Of a DNA stretch of 64,000 nucleotides, positions 28,223 to 36,558 are shown in pieces. Source of the stretch: Parvibaculaceae bacterium (GTDB taxonomy: Bacteria; Pseudomonadota; Alphaproteobacteria; Parvibaculales; Parvibaculaceae); assembly GCA_029209985.1 (NCBI GenBank), contig JARGNZ010000014.1, forward strand, positions 1 through 64,000, in the 5' to 3' direction. The notes beneath the pieces are model-generated. The model saw nothing but the letters and a program-made list of their open reading frames with translations. It did no database searches and had not been told where the DNA came from. A program made the translations under genes and the position numbers. Positions within the stretch are counted from its first letter, which is position 1, and every line of letters starts with the position of its first letter.

Positions 28223-28828
28223 ATGAAAGTAGACATGCGCCCGGACGCCCTTTCCACTCCCGCCCTATTGAAGGCGATTTCAGAGTGCACACTCTGCAAG
28301 GACTTGCCGCTGGGGCCAAAGCCGCTTTTGCAGGCCCATCCAAATGCCCGCATTCTTATTGCCGGGCAAGCGCCCGGACGCCGCACGCACGACAAGGGCA
28401 TTCCCTTTGATGATCCCTCCGGGGAACGATTGCGCGATTGGATGGGGATTTCGAGGGATGATTTCTATGATGCAGAAAAGATTGCCATTCTTCCGATGGG
28501 GTTTTGTTATCCGGGCACGGGCAAAAGTGGCGACCTGCCGCCGCGCGCAGAATGTGCGCCTGCGTGGCGACAATCGCTACTGGATCGCCTGCCACATATT
28601 GACCTCACCCTCATCATTGGGCGCTATGCGATGGACTGGCATATGGACGCGGACAGTAAAGAGACACTCACCCAGCATGTTGCCCGGTGGCAAGAGCACC
28701 TTCCCGCAACGCTGCCTCTTCCCCATCCCAGCCCCCGCAACAATAGATGGCTAAAACGAAACCCGTGGTTTGCACAGGATGTGGTGCCCGCTCTGAAAAA
28801 CCGGATCGAAGGGATTTTAAGAACGTAA
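28223..28828 (+). CDS. Uracil-DNA glycosylase family protein
   Basis: A 201-residue protein of the uracil-DNA glycosylase superfamily. Motif 1 is GQAPGRRTHDKGIPFDDPSG, and the DNA-intercalating motif 2 is LPHPSPRNNRW near the C-terminus. Cysteines in ECTLC (near the N-terminus) and a later pair (GFCYPG and AECAPA, 16 residues between) follow the pattern of [4Fe-4S] ligands in the family 4 branch. It may excise uracil from DNA, but which damaged base it acts on is not certain for this subgroup. The start follows GAAGGA. Confidence 0.85.
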   Translation: MKVDMRPDALSTPALLKAISECTLCKDLPLGPKPLLQAHPNARILIAGQAPGRRTHDKGIPFDDPSGERLRDWMGISRDDFYDAEKIAILPMGFCYPGTGKSGDLPPRAECAPAWRQSLLDRLPHIDLTLIIGRYAMDWHMDADSKETLTQHVARWQEHLPATLPLPHPSPRNNRWLKRNPWFAQDVVPALKNRIEGILRT

Positions 28829-28846
28829 GCTGAGAGACGGCATCGC

Positions 28847-29437
28847 TTACTGCTCCGGGGAGGAGGGAAGCGGCACTCTATGTTGCTGCACAAAGCTATT
28901 GATGTGTGTTGCCCCTTGCAAGATTTGGCCTTGAGCCAATAGCCCCATTGCCTCTGCTTGTACTTCTTCTTGGGCTACAACGAAGGCGAAGAATTCCTTG
29001 GTTTTGAGGTTTTCAAGCGGGTCAGCATCGGCGGGGGCCAGTGCCGCCAAGCGGTGCAGTTTTGGAATATAGGCCACTGTCGCTTGATGAATTTGGGTCA
29101 AAGCGGTTTGTGGGAACATGCTGCCAACCACGCCCCCTGCCCATCCGCGCACGCGGGTGGTCCACCGTGCTTCTGCTGGTACATGATACTTTTGCAAATA
29201 GGGTTTGTAACGCTCGCGATTGAGGACCTCAAGATCTGCATAGGCCTGCCAAAAGGGGGCGCTGTCCTCCTGCGTTGCACTCTGCGCCTTACGCGTAACA
29301 GATTGATATGCAAAGGCACGGTTTTGTGCTTCGTAGTCTAATAAGTCGAGAAACTCAGTATGAGGTGTTTTGGCGGAGGCGCATGCAGCGAGAATGAAAG
29401 CAGCCAAAACCAAGCACATGTTTTGGAGGATTTTCAT
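28847..29437 (-). CDS. Predicted lipoprotein of unknown function
   Basis: A 196-residue protein with a lipoprotein signal ending in the lipobox LAAC (residues about 15-18). The mature part is mostly helical and has no motif I recognise. AGGAGA precedes the ATG at 29437. It is the last gene of the minus-strand cluster that includes ApbE and an FMN-binding protein, so a role in that envelope redox or iron system is inferred from position only. Confidence 0.7.
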   Translation of the reverse strand: MKILQNMCLVLAAFILAACASAKTPHTEFLDLLDYEAQNRAFAYQSVTRKAQSATQEDSAPFWQAYADLEVLNRERYKPYLQKYHVPAEARWTTRVRGWAGGVVGSMFPQTALTQIHQATVAYIPKLHRLAALAPADADPLENLKTKEFFAFVVAQEEVQAEAMGLLAQGQILQGATHINSFVQQHRVPLPSSPEQ

Positions 29438-29477
29438 GTCAATATCTCCTTTCACCGTATTGCAGTCGCTTTAGTAA

Positions 29478-29915
29478 TCACTGGGGGCTTGAGCGCCGAC
29501 CATACAGGATATGGAAGAACAACAAGAGCGGGAGGAGAACTCCCGTGATCAAATGCACATATCCGATCACTTCGCGCGACATTTCATGTGCCAAATAATA
29601 AAGACAATAGGCTGTGATGACTTGCAGCGCGATGATGCTCACCAGGGCAATGCCCCACCCGCGTATTCGTTTTGAGCGCCAGCCTAGGGGAAAATGAGCC
29701 GCACAAAATGCCCCGAAGAGAAGCATCATCGCAAAACCTGCACCGCCGTGAATGGACAAAATAGAAAACTGCCAGGGGTGATGTTGGGGGCCAAAGGCAC
29801 CTTCGATGCGCACCCAGTTACGGAATACGAAAAAGGCAATGCCAGACACCCAACTTGTTGCGAGCGCCACATAAAGGATGATCCGATAGATGCGGGGTAC
29901 TTTCAATCGGATCAC
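29478..29915 (-). CDS. Four-helix membrane protein, possible b-type cytochrome
   Basis: A 145-residue protein with four hydrophobic segments (about 10-28, 48-70, 85-108, 118-138). Histidines lie in or near the helices (IHGGAGFAM, AAHFPLGW, YVHLITG, FFHILYG), an arrangement compatible with heme binding, as in small DUF4405/cytochrome b-like proteins. Its start overlaps the end of the ApbE gene by four bases. It could carry electrons across the membrane to the exported FMN protein; that is inference. Confidence 0.65.
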   Translation of the reverse strand: MIRLKVPRIYRIILYVALATSWVSGIAFFVFRNWVRIEGAFGPQHHPWQFSILSIHGGAGFAMMLLFGAFCAAHFPLGWRSKRIRGWGIALVSIIALQVITAYCLYYLAHEMSREVIGYVHLITGVLLPLLLFFHILYGRRSSPQ

Positions 29916-30748
29916 TTGTCAGCCTCCCCCATAATAACATGTCCTTGCTCATCAATGCTGACAGCGTGCGCATTCAGTTGTTTTAAGAGAGCGCCCCTGT
30001 GCTTATCGAGATACGCAACCTTTGTCAAAGCGTCTGCCAACATACACGTCGGGGCAAAAACCGACACGCTCTCTTTACGCTCAATTGGTGTACGGGTGAG
30101 CGGATCGATCATCACGCTTCCCGCTTCCTGAAAATAACAGCCTGACGTTGCAATCGCCGGGGCACTCATGGGAAGGGAAATACCTGTGCCTTTTGCTAAT
30201 GGATGGCGGATGCTGACCGGTGTTGTTTGCCACTGTGTGCACGCCAAGTCGCCCCCCGCATTCACCAAAGCACTGGTGGCTGAGGAGAGTTTGGCAAGTG
30301 CACAATCAACCGCATATCCTTTGGCAATGCCTCCCAGATCGAGCAGAAGCGGTTTCTTAAAAAAAACCGAGCCTTCCTCTAGGACGATATCTTTCCATGT
30401 GCCGGTTGAATGCTGTCGGGCAAGATGGTTGGGCAAAGCGCCTTGCGCGACCAACTCTTGCCCTACGGACACATCAAATAGGCCCTCTGTTAAAGCGCTC
30501 AACGCATATGCTTGGGACAAGACAACCCACATGTCATGGGAGAGCTTGTGGGGTTTGAGGTGGGCTGTTTTGTTGAGGCTACTCAGCTCACTGGCTTCAT
30601 CATGGAAACTCATCGCATGATGAATTCTGTTTACTTCATCGAATGCTTTGTTGGAGAGCTCAATCAGTTCTTTATCGCTGGCCTCTGCGGAAACGGACAC
30701 CTCCACAAAGGTCCCTAAGAGGGGACGGCACCGATTGAGCGTATTCAT
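29912..30748 (-). CDS. apbE: FAD:protein FMN transferase
   Basis: ApbE-family enzymes attach FMN from FAD to a threonine of target proteins. The 278-residue product shows the family stretches GTFVEVSV, LLDLGGIAKGYAVD, ALVNAGGDLAC and MIDPLTRTPI. Most proteobacterial ApbE proteins are exported lipoproteins, but this one begins MNTLNRCRPLLGTFVEV with no signal peptide, so it should act in the cytoplasm. That fits its neighbour, an FMN-binding protein with a twin-arginine signal. It lies 15 bases after that gene. Confidence 0.9.
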   Translation of the reverse strand: MNTLNRCRPLLGTFVEVSVSAEASDKELIELSNKAFDEVNRIHHAMSFHDEASELSSLNKTAHLKPHKLSHDMWVVLSQAYALSALTEGLFDVSVGQELVAQGALPNHLARQHSTGTWKDIVLEEGSVFFKKPLLLDLGGIAKGYAVDCALAKLSSATSALVNAGGDLACTQWQTTPVSIRHPLAKGTGISLPMSAPAIATSGCYFQEAGSVMIDPLTRTPIERKESVSVFAPTCMLADALTKVAYLDKHRGALLKQLNAHAVSIDEQGHVIMGEADK

Positions 30749-30763
30749 GGTTTTGCCGATTTC

Positions 30764-31309
30764 TTAGAGCGTTTTTAGAACGTGCAGCCACGTATGGGTC
30801 AAGCGATTGATGCCGTCGGTAATATGACTGCATGACAGGGTGGCGCCTGTAATATTTTGAATTTGCTCGTCGAGTTCCAAATGTTCTGATGCATCTTTAC
30901 CGTGAAACTGCGCCCGCCAGTCAGCGTTCTCAATTTCAAACCCATAGGTCTCTCGGTAGGTTAGGATCTCGATCCCTTTTACTTTGCCCTCAGCGGTCAA
31001 CGCGACGGCAATATCGATGTTCTCATGTTTGCCAATGACTTGGTCGACAATGAACCACCCGCCATCTTGGGTTTTCCAAACATTCAAGTTCTCGTTGCGT
31101 ACATTCGTATCAGAGCTGTCTTCAATGGCATCAACCTGATCTGATGTCAGCTTGACTGCGACCTGCTCCATTGTCATATCCCCCCATAAGACCTGCTTGG
31201 CTTGGTCTACGGTGAGATAGGTTTTGGCAGATAGCCTTGCACTCGAAAGTGCAAGGCCAGCCATAGCGAGAGCGATGGATTTACCAAATTCACGTCTATC
31301 CAATTTCAT
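30764..31309 (-). CDS. Tat-exported FMN-binding (flavinylated) protein
   Basis: A 181-residue protein with an FMN_bind domain like that of NqrC/RnfG. The flavinylation motif is ITGAT, with the acceptor threonine at residue 157, the substrate site of ApbE. The N-terminus has a twin-arginine signal (RREFGK from R5, then a hydrophobic stretch to about residue 28). It is therefore predicted to be flavinylated in the cytoplasm by the adjacent ApbE and exported folded. It probably shuttles electrons in the periplasm. Confidence 0.85.
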   Translation of the reverse strand: MKLDRREFGKSIALAMAGLALSSARLSAKTYLTVDQAKQVLWGDMTMEQVAVKLTSDQVDAIEDSSDTNVRNENLNVWKTQDGGWFIVDQVIGKHENIDIAVALTAEGKVKGIEILTYRETYGFEIENADWRAQFHGKDASEHLELDEQIQNITGATLSCSHITDGINRLTHTWLHVLKTL

Positions 31310-31325
31310 AATCCATCACCTAATT

Positions 31326-32273
31326 TTAGAAGTTGTAAGCTACTGTTACACCCGCATGGATGCGCTCATGCTCATCCCAGTTTTTCCCATTTTCTGAATA
31401 GGAATGCTGAGAACCGCCGCCCCAAATTTGGGCAAGTACACCAGCGGTCACCCACCAGTCTTTTTCAGCGTAGTGAACAGTTGGGCCGAAGTAGTTGCCG
31501 TTTTGGTGTTGGCTACCAATACGGATGTCATCCAAATCCCAGCTTGAACGGTGCAGACCGGGGTCTGTGACGCCAAACTCTTCTGGGCTCAAATAATCTG
31601 ACTGGTGACGATATTCCAAACCAACGAACCATTTTGGTGCGACCCGGTACGCAACGCCGGCAGATAGCTCCAAGGAAATTTCTTCTTCCAAAACGTCCGG
31701 TGATGTCCGGCGCTCTAGTTCGATTTTTGGATTGATCACAAAGATCAATGTATCGTCCATGAAGTTTTTCTGCAGGAATACAGTTGCTGATACAGAGTCT
31801 TGACTGATGTCTGCGCCATCGAGACGATATTTGTCGCGGTGGTCATACCCAAGACCTAAGGAAAGACCGACGTAGTCTTTGTAAGGGCTCAACACATTGT
31901 ATTTCAGACCAATTTCATAGCCACCGAACTGCGTTTTGTTGAAACGACCACCGGCACCACCTTGGGTGTCGTGCATCGGCTGCAAGTTTGGATCATTCAC
32001 AGAATAGTTGTGATTAAAAATCATGATCTCGGCTGTGATCGTCAAAGAATCAGTAATGCCGTATTCGATTTCAGGGCGGATGTCGTTGAAGACATAATCG
32101 CCAGAGCTTTTCCCAATCCGGGAAATATTGCTCAATTTCAACTCGAATGTGCCTTGTGGGCGTGTGTCTGTGCCTTTTGCGTAAAGCCACAAGCTTTCAT
32201 CTGCCGACGCAATGTTGCTGGCGAGCATACCGCCTGCAAATGCGATTACTGACAGTAATCCTTTGATTTTCAT
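31326..32273 (-). CDS. Outer-membrane beta-barrel protein of unknown function
   Basis: A 315-residue protein with a signal peptide (cleavage near ASA at about residue 24) followed by alternating amphipathic strands and a C-terminal phenylalanine (VTVAYNF), the signature of an outer-membrane barrel. I think it belongs to the DUF6662 group of barrels but cannot verify this. It is the first gene of the minus-strand cluster and is divergent from the TonB receptor, with a Fur-box-like site between them. Confidence 0.7.
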   Translation of the reverse strand: MKIKGLLSVIAFAGGMLASNIASADESLWLYAKGTDTRPQGTFELKLSNISRIGKSSGDYVFNDIRPEIEYGITDSLTITAEIMIFNHNYSVNDPNLQPMHDTQGGAGGRFNKTQFGGYEIGLKYNVLSPYKDYVGLSLGLGYDHRDKYRLDGADISQDSVSATVFLQKNFMDDTLIFVINPKIELERRTSPDVLEEEISLELSAGVAYRVAPKWFVGLEYRHQSDYLSPEEFGVTDPGLHRSSWDLDDIRIGSQHQNGNYFGPTVHYAEKDWWVTAGVLAQIWGGGSQHSYSENGKNWDEHERIHAGVTVAYNF

Positions 32274-32366
32274 GTGTGTGTCCCTGGTCTTAGAAGCGCA
32301 TCGATGGATACCGACGCCAATAATGGCCGTTAATACTGCAAGCCATTCTCATGTGATTTTTTTCAT

Positions 32367-32381
32367 TGATAACGATTCACA
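32367..32381. promoter_or_regulatory. Candidate Fur box
   Basis: TGATAACGATTCACA matches 11 of 14 positions of the 7-1-7 Fur consensus (TGATAAT-N-ATTATCA). It lies between the divergent barrel and TonB-receptor genes, where one repressor dimer could control both. Confidence 0.5.
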
Positions 32382-32433
32382 TGTTCAATATCAATACTCC
32401 GATCTAGGTCATGCGTATTTTTTGGGGTGTGTT

Positions 32434-34584
32434 GTGAAATATGTCACTATCGGGTGTAACCACTCTACTGCTTCGTATCTGACGACAATGCTCGCTGTAC
32501 TTAGTGTGAGTATCAGCCCTGCCCTTGCCACAGATGAGGCCACTGACACCACCGTTGCCGTGACGCGGTTGGCACCCATTGCCGTCTCCGCAATGCGCAA
32601 AGACGTGCTCACCAAAGATGCTCCCCATAGTGTATATGTGCAGGAGGCTGAGCAACTCTCCCACAAACAAGTCCGCACCCTTCCAGAAGCGCTGGCGCAA
32701 ACACCCGGCGTGATGGTGCAGAAGACGGCCAATGGGCACGGCTCCCCCTTCATTCGGGGATTTACAGGGTATCGCACGCTGACCCTCATAGACGGCATTC
32801 GATATAATAATTCAGTGTACCGCGACGGGCCGAATGAATATTTCTCGCTCATCGATCTCCATTCTATTGAGAGCCTAGCCCTGCTCTCTGGCCCTTCCTC
32901 AGTTCTCTACGGCAGTGACTCTATTGGGGGCACGGTTTATTTAGAGAGCAAGCAGAGTGGCTATCAAGATGAAGCTGCCGATACATTTTTCACGCATGGA
33001 CGCGCTGCCTATCGCTATGCTTCAGGTGAAGAGAGCCATATCGTGCGCACGGAAGGCAATGTCGGCGTGGGGGGCGCATGGGGTTTACACCTTGGGTATT
33101 CCCGCAAAGCCTTTGGCAATGTGCAAGCCGCCGAACTGGGGGAACTTCCGCATACGGGCTATGACGAAGAAAACATTGATGCGCGGGTGGATGTGGCACT
33201 CAGCCCCCAATGGACCTTTGCAGCGGCTCACCAAAGCACGGACCAAGACGATGTTTGGCGCACTCATTCCACACAATATTCCAAGAGCTTTGCGGGTACG
33301 GATGTCGGATCTGACTTAAAACGATTGAAAGATCAAAAACGTCATTTGAGCTATGTGTCGTTTACCGGGGTGAAGCTACACCCGGCTTTAGACGAGTTGA
33401 GCCTCACTCTTTCGCAACAGATGTGGGAAGAAGATGGGGACCGTATTAAAAGTGATGGAAGCCGGATTATGCAAGGCTTCCGTTCGACCATGAGCGGGTT
33501 TGACCTACAGCTCACCAGCGACACGCCATTTGCAGATTTTGTGTATGGCATCGATTACTACCGCGATGACCTTGATAGCCACCGCACAGACTACAACCCG
33601 GACGGCAGTCTTGACCGGGTGCGTATTCAAGGCCCCGTTGGGGATGATGCGGTCTATGAACAGCTTGGCCTCTTTGCGCAGGCGAGCCTACCTTTATCAG
33701 ATCGCTTGGTTTTGGATCTTGGCGGGCGCTACTCTTATGTGGCCGCAGACATTGGAAAGTATGAAGATCCTATCTCTGGCACGTCGGCTGCTTATGAGAA
33801 TAATTGGCGTAACTTTTCCAGCTCCCTACGTGTTCTCTATGACTTAACCGGAGAAGACACAGACAAGGTTTGGGCCGGGGTGAGCCAGTCTTTTCGCGCC
33901 CCCAACATTGCTGATCTAAGCCGGTATGGGAAAAGTCGCTCTACTGAAACAGAAGTGGCGGCCACCACGCTCGACCCGGAAACATTTCTGACCTATGAAA
34001 TTGGCTATAAGAAATTTTCATCCCAATACGATCTCGCCGCAACCTATTACTACACTGAAATTACGGACCACATTACCAGCACACCCACAGGGCGTATTGT
34101 TGGTGGGCTGACGGAAGTGAGCAAACAAAACAGTTCTGAGGGATATGTGCAGGGCGTTGAGGTGAGTGGGCACTATTATCTGAACGATACAATCGATCTG
34201 TTTGGAAATTTTACGTGGTTGGAGACCTCGCTTCAAAATCCAATCAGCGGTATTTTTGAACCGATCAGCCGCACCATGCCGTTCACCACCACCGCAGGAG
34301 TGAATTGGCATCCTAATGATCGCTACTGGTTTAGCGCGAGTGCGACCTATGTGGCAGAAGCCGATCAATTAAGCGAAGGTGACATGAGCGACGGGGAGCG
34401 CATTCCACCGGGGGGAACGCCGGGATATATGTTGCTGAATCTCTATGGCACTCAACAAATTACAGAGGATGTGCAGCTTAACCTCGCCCTCAATAATATT
34501 TTGGATGAAGCTTATCGCACCCATGGTTCTGGCAGCAATGAGCCGGGCTTTGGGGTGACAGTGGGGCTGGAATTTACCTTTTAA
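32434..34584 (+). CDS. TonB-dependent outer-membrane receptor
   Basis: A 716-residue siderophore- or heme-type receptor. After a signal peptide comes the plug (VRTLPEALAQTPGVMVQKTANGHGSPFIRGFTGYRTLTLIDG), then a 22-strand-type barrel ending with a C-terminal Phe (LEFTF). The plug resembles heme/hemoglobin and enterobactin-type receptors, but the ligand cannot be decided. The frame is open to 32212; I choose the GTG at 32434, which gives a clean signal peptide (about 32 residues, ending SPALA). Iron control is suggested by the Fur-like site upstream. Confidence 0.92.
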   Translation: MKYVTIGCNHSTASYLTTMLAVLSVSISPALATDEATDTTVAVTRLAPIAVSAMRKDVLTKDAPHSVYVQEAEQLSHKQVRTLPEALAQTPGVMVQKTANGHGSPFIRGFTGYRTLTLIDGIRYNNSVYRDGPNEYFSLIDLHSIESLALLSGPSSVLYGSDSIGGTVYLESKQSGYQDEAADTFFTHGRAAYRYASGEESHIVRTEGNVGVGGAWGLHLGYSRKAFGNVQAAELGELPHTGYDEENIDARVDVALSPQWTFAAAHQSTDQDDVWRTHSTQYSKSFAGTDVGSDLKRLKDQKRHLSYVSFTGVKLHPALDELSLTLSQQMWEEDGDRIKSDGSRIMQGFRSTMSGFDLQLTSDTPFADFVYGIDYYRDDLDSHRTDYNPDGSLDRVRIQGPVGDDAVYEQLGLFAQASLPLSDRLVLDLGGRYSYVAADIGKYEDPISGTSAAYENNWRNFSSSLRVLYDLTGEDTDKVWAGVSQSFRAPNIADLSRYGKSRSTETEVAATTLDPETFLTYEIGYKKFSSQYDLAATYYYTEITDHITSTPTGRIVGGLTEVSKQNSSEGYVQGVEVSGHYYLNDTIDLFGNFTWLETSLQNPISGIFEPISRTMPFTTTAGVNWHPNDRYWFSASATYVAEADQLSEGDMSDGERIPPGGTPGYMLLNLYGTQQITEDVQLNLALNNILDEAYRTHGSGSNEPGFGVTVGLEFTF

Positions 34585-34602
34585 CCTTATTGACTGCTAA
34601 TA

Positions 34603-35163
34603 CTATTGATTGGCTTGAGATGCTTTTGCCGCTTGGGCCGCTTTTGCCCGCTTGCGCATCTGCCGTTTTTTCACGATTGGGAAGAAGAACATATAAAGCC
34701 CGCTTAGAGACAACACGAAAAGCACGAGACTTGAAGGCAGAAAGATCCATAGCTTTGCGGCATCATGAAAATAAGTGCCGTCGTGAATGGCTTCAATGGT
34801 GCCTGACCGCCGAAACGCCACCTGCAAGATGGCCCCTGTTTGGTGGTCGATTTGAATTTCCCAATCATTCTGGGCGCGTATTTTAACAATGCCCTTTTCA
34901 GGCCGCACGTCTAAGCGATCTATGTCTTCCCATGAGGTGACCTTTGCTTGCGGCACCTTTTGGGCGGCCGCCAAAATATCGCTGAAGGCCACCTGAGGAA
35001 CAGTTCCCTGCCCCCGCATACTGGGCGGCTGAATCCAATCACTTTCCTTTTTCAGCAACAGCAGAACGCCTGTGCCGATGACAAGCAGGACGGGGATGGC
35101 GCATAGAATTGCCCCCCAATAATGGGTTTTTCGGTTCCAGTACGTCCATTTTAGATTTGTCAT
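34603..35163 (-). CDS. PepSY-type membrane protein
   Basis: A 186-residue protein with an N-terminal membrane helix (about 15-38), a periplasmic PepSY-like domain (about 50-130) and a second helix (about 140-165) followed by a basic, Ala/Lys-rich tail. It matches the short PepSY-associated TM proteins found beside TonB receptors, whose larger relatives are thought to act as ferric-siderophore reductases. It converges on the receptor gene with an 18-base gap. Confidence 0.82.
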   Translation of the reverse strand: MTNLKWTYWNRKTHYWGAILCAIPVLLVIGTGVLLLLKKESDWIQPPSMRGQGTVPQVAFSDILAAAQKVPQAKVTSWEDIDRLDVRPEKGIVKIRAQNDWEIQIDHQTGAILQVAFRRSGTIEAIHDGTYFHDAAKLWIFLPSSLVLFVLSLSGLYMFFFPIVKKRQMRKRAKAAQAAKASQANQ

Positions 35164-35277
35164 TAAAAACTCTATTGCTCATGTGCTGATGAGTTTCATA
35201 GCCACAAATCTAAAGCCCCGCAATGCCTTTAAGGTCCATTGAGACCCATTGGGGCCCATGGCACCGGTTTTCGCTCC

Positions 35278-36558
35278 CTATGCAGAAGCTGGAAACACCG
35301 GCCAAAAGCCGGTGATCTTGCCGTCTTCATACACAGCAATATCACCAAATTGGAGGAAAACAGCTTCGCTTTGGGTCGGACGCAAAAACACAAAGTCATC
35401 GGCTTTGATATCAAGTGCGGCACCACCATTCAGCATTTCTTGATTGCTGGAACGCCCAAAGGTTTTGTTTAACCGCAAGCCCGGTGGATCTTCTGGCTTG
35501 GCAAGCCAATGGCCCCCATGGATGAAAATGGTTTGATCCAAATTCCGGTCCATAAAGTTACGCATGCCGTCTGCAAATTCCAGCACCGCTGTTTCGGTTG
35601 TATCCAACGCCTTGATGACCGGAGTTGCAATGAAGGCGGCTGGTTGGAAACCTTGCAGCAACTCAGTGTCAAAGTCCGTTGGTTTGACGAGAGCAGACCC
35701 AGCTGAAATTTCATTGGCCACGTCGGTGTTTTTATACATTCGGTAGGTTGGGCTGCCCGCCGCATTGCGCGTGACGGTGTTGATTTCTGTTTCCCCAAAG
35801 ATGGCTGCGGCGGCTGCAAGGGCTTGCGTGTAAATCCCTAAAGCAGTTTCGCGCGCGCGCGTCTGCCAACCTAAAATACTTGGCACCTTCGCAAGGTGGG
35901 GTTCATAGCCCATGAAACCTGCAAAGCTTAATGAAGGGGCCTCATGGATGGTTGTCAACATCGTGGCCAGATCATCCCCGGGCTTTACACCGCCCCTGTG
36001 CAGCCCAACATCCAATTCGATGTTGATGGGCAAAACAGTGCCTTGGGCATCTGCAATGGCTTTGTACTCATTGAGGCGCTGGGGGGTATCCACAAGCCAT
36101 TGCACATTCTGGAGTGCGGCTTTGTCCTCAACAGTCAGACTGCTGAAATAGTTATGCGCGGCTTGTGCGGGCAAGGGCTTGCCTAGCAATTGGTTCGCGT
36201 CCGGCATTTCTTTGCTCAAGGTGGAGAGCATCGGTTGGTTGAAGGTCATCAAGCGATCGGACCCGCTGCGGGTGCGAATGTGGCGCAATAAGTCTACCGA
36301 CGGCAAAGATTTGGAAACGATACGGTAGCCCATATCAGCGGGCAGATCGCTGACCAAGAGATCAATATTCTCATTCAACCGCGCTTTATCAATCACAAGC
36401 GTTGGCTGAGCGATGCCTGCGTCTTTTAGGGCGCTTTGCATTTCCTTGAAATAGGGAGTACGCGGACCACTTTCATCTGCAGACCGGGCCAACGCAAGTC
36501 CTGCACCAGCCACCGCAACGCCGCCCACCAATAGGGTACGTCTGTTTACTTTAGGCAT
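35278..36558 (-). CDS. Tat-exported PLP enzyme, alanine racemase N-terminal fold
   Basis: A 426-residue protein with a twin-arginine signal (NRRTLL, R6-R7) and a fold-type III PLP barrel like D-threonine aldolase/D-serine dehydratase (DSD1 family). PTLVIDKARLNENID begins the barrel, YRIVSKSLPS holds the likely PLP lysine and INIELDVGLHRGG follows. A periplasmic PLP enzyme is unusual; Tat export would deliver it with cofactor bound. Its start overlaps the preceding gene (TAATG), so it is the third gene of an operon with an FAD oxidase and a cytochrome c. It could act on a D-amino or hydroxyamino acid; the substrate is not established. Confidence 0.82.
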   Translation of the reverse strand: MPKVNRRTLLVGGVAVAGAGLALARSADESGPRTPYFKEMQSALKDAGIAQPTLVIDKARLNENIDLLVSDLPADMGYRIVSKSLPSVDLLRHIRTRSGSDRLMTFNQPMLSTLSKEMPDANQLLGKPLPAQAAHNYFSSLTVEDKAALQNVQWLVDTPQRLNEYKAIADAQGTVLPINIELDVGLHRGGVKPGDDLATMLTTIHEAPSLSFAGFMGYEPHLAKVPSILGWQTRARETALGIYTQALAAAAAIFGETEINTVTRNAAGSPTYRMYKNTDVANEISAGSALVKPTDFDTELLQGFQPAAFIATPVIKALDTTETAVLEFADGMRNFMDRNLDQTIFIHGGHWLAKPEDPPGLRLNKTFGRSSNQEMLNGGAALDIKADDFVFLRPTQSEAVFLQFGDIAVYEDGKITGFWPVFPASA

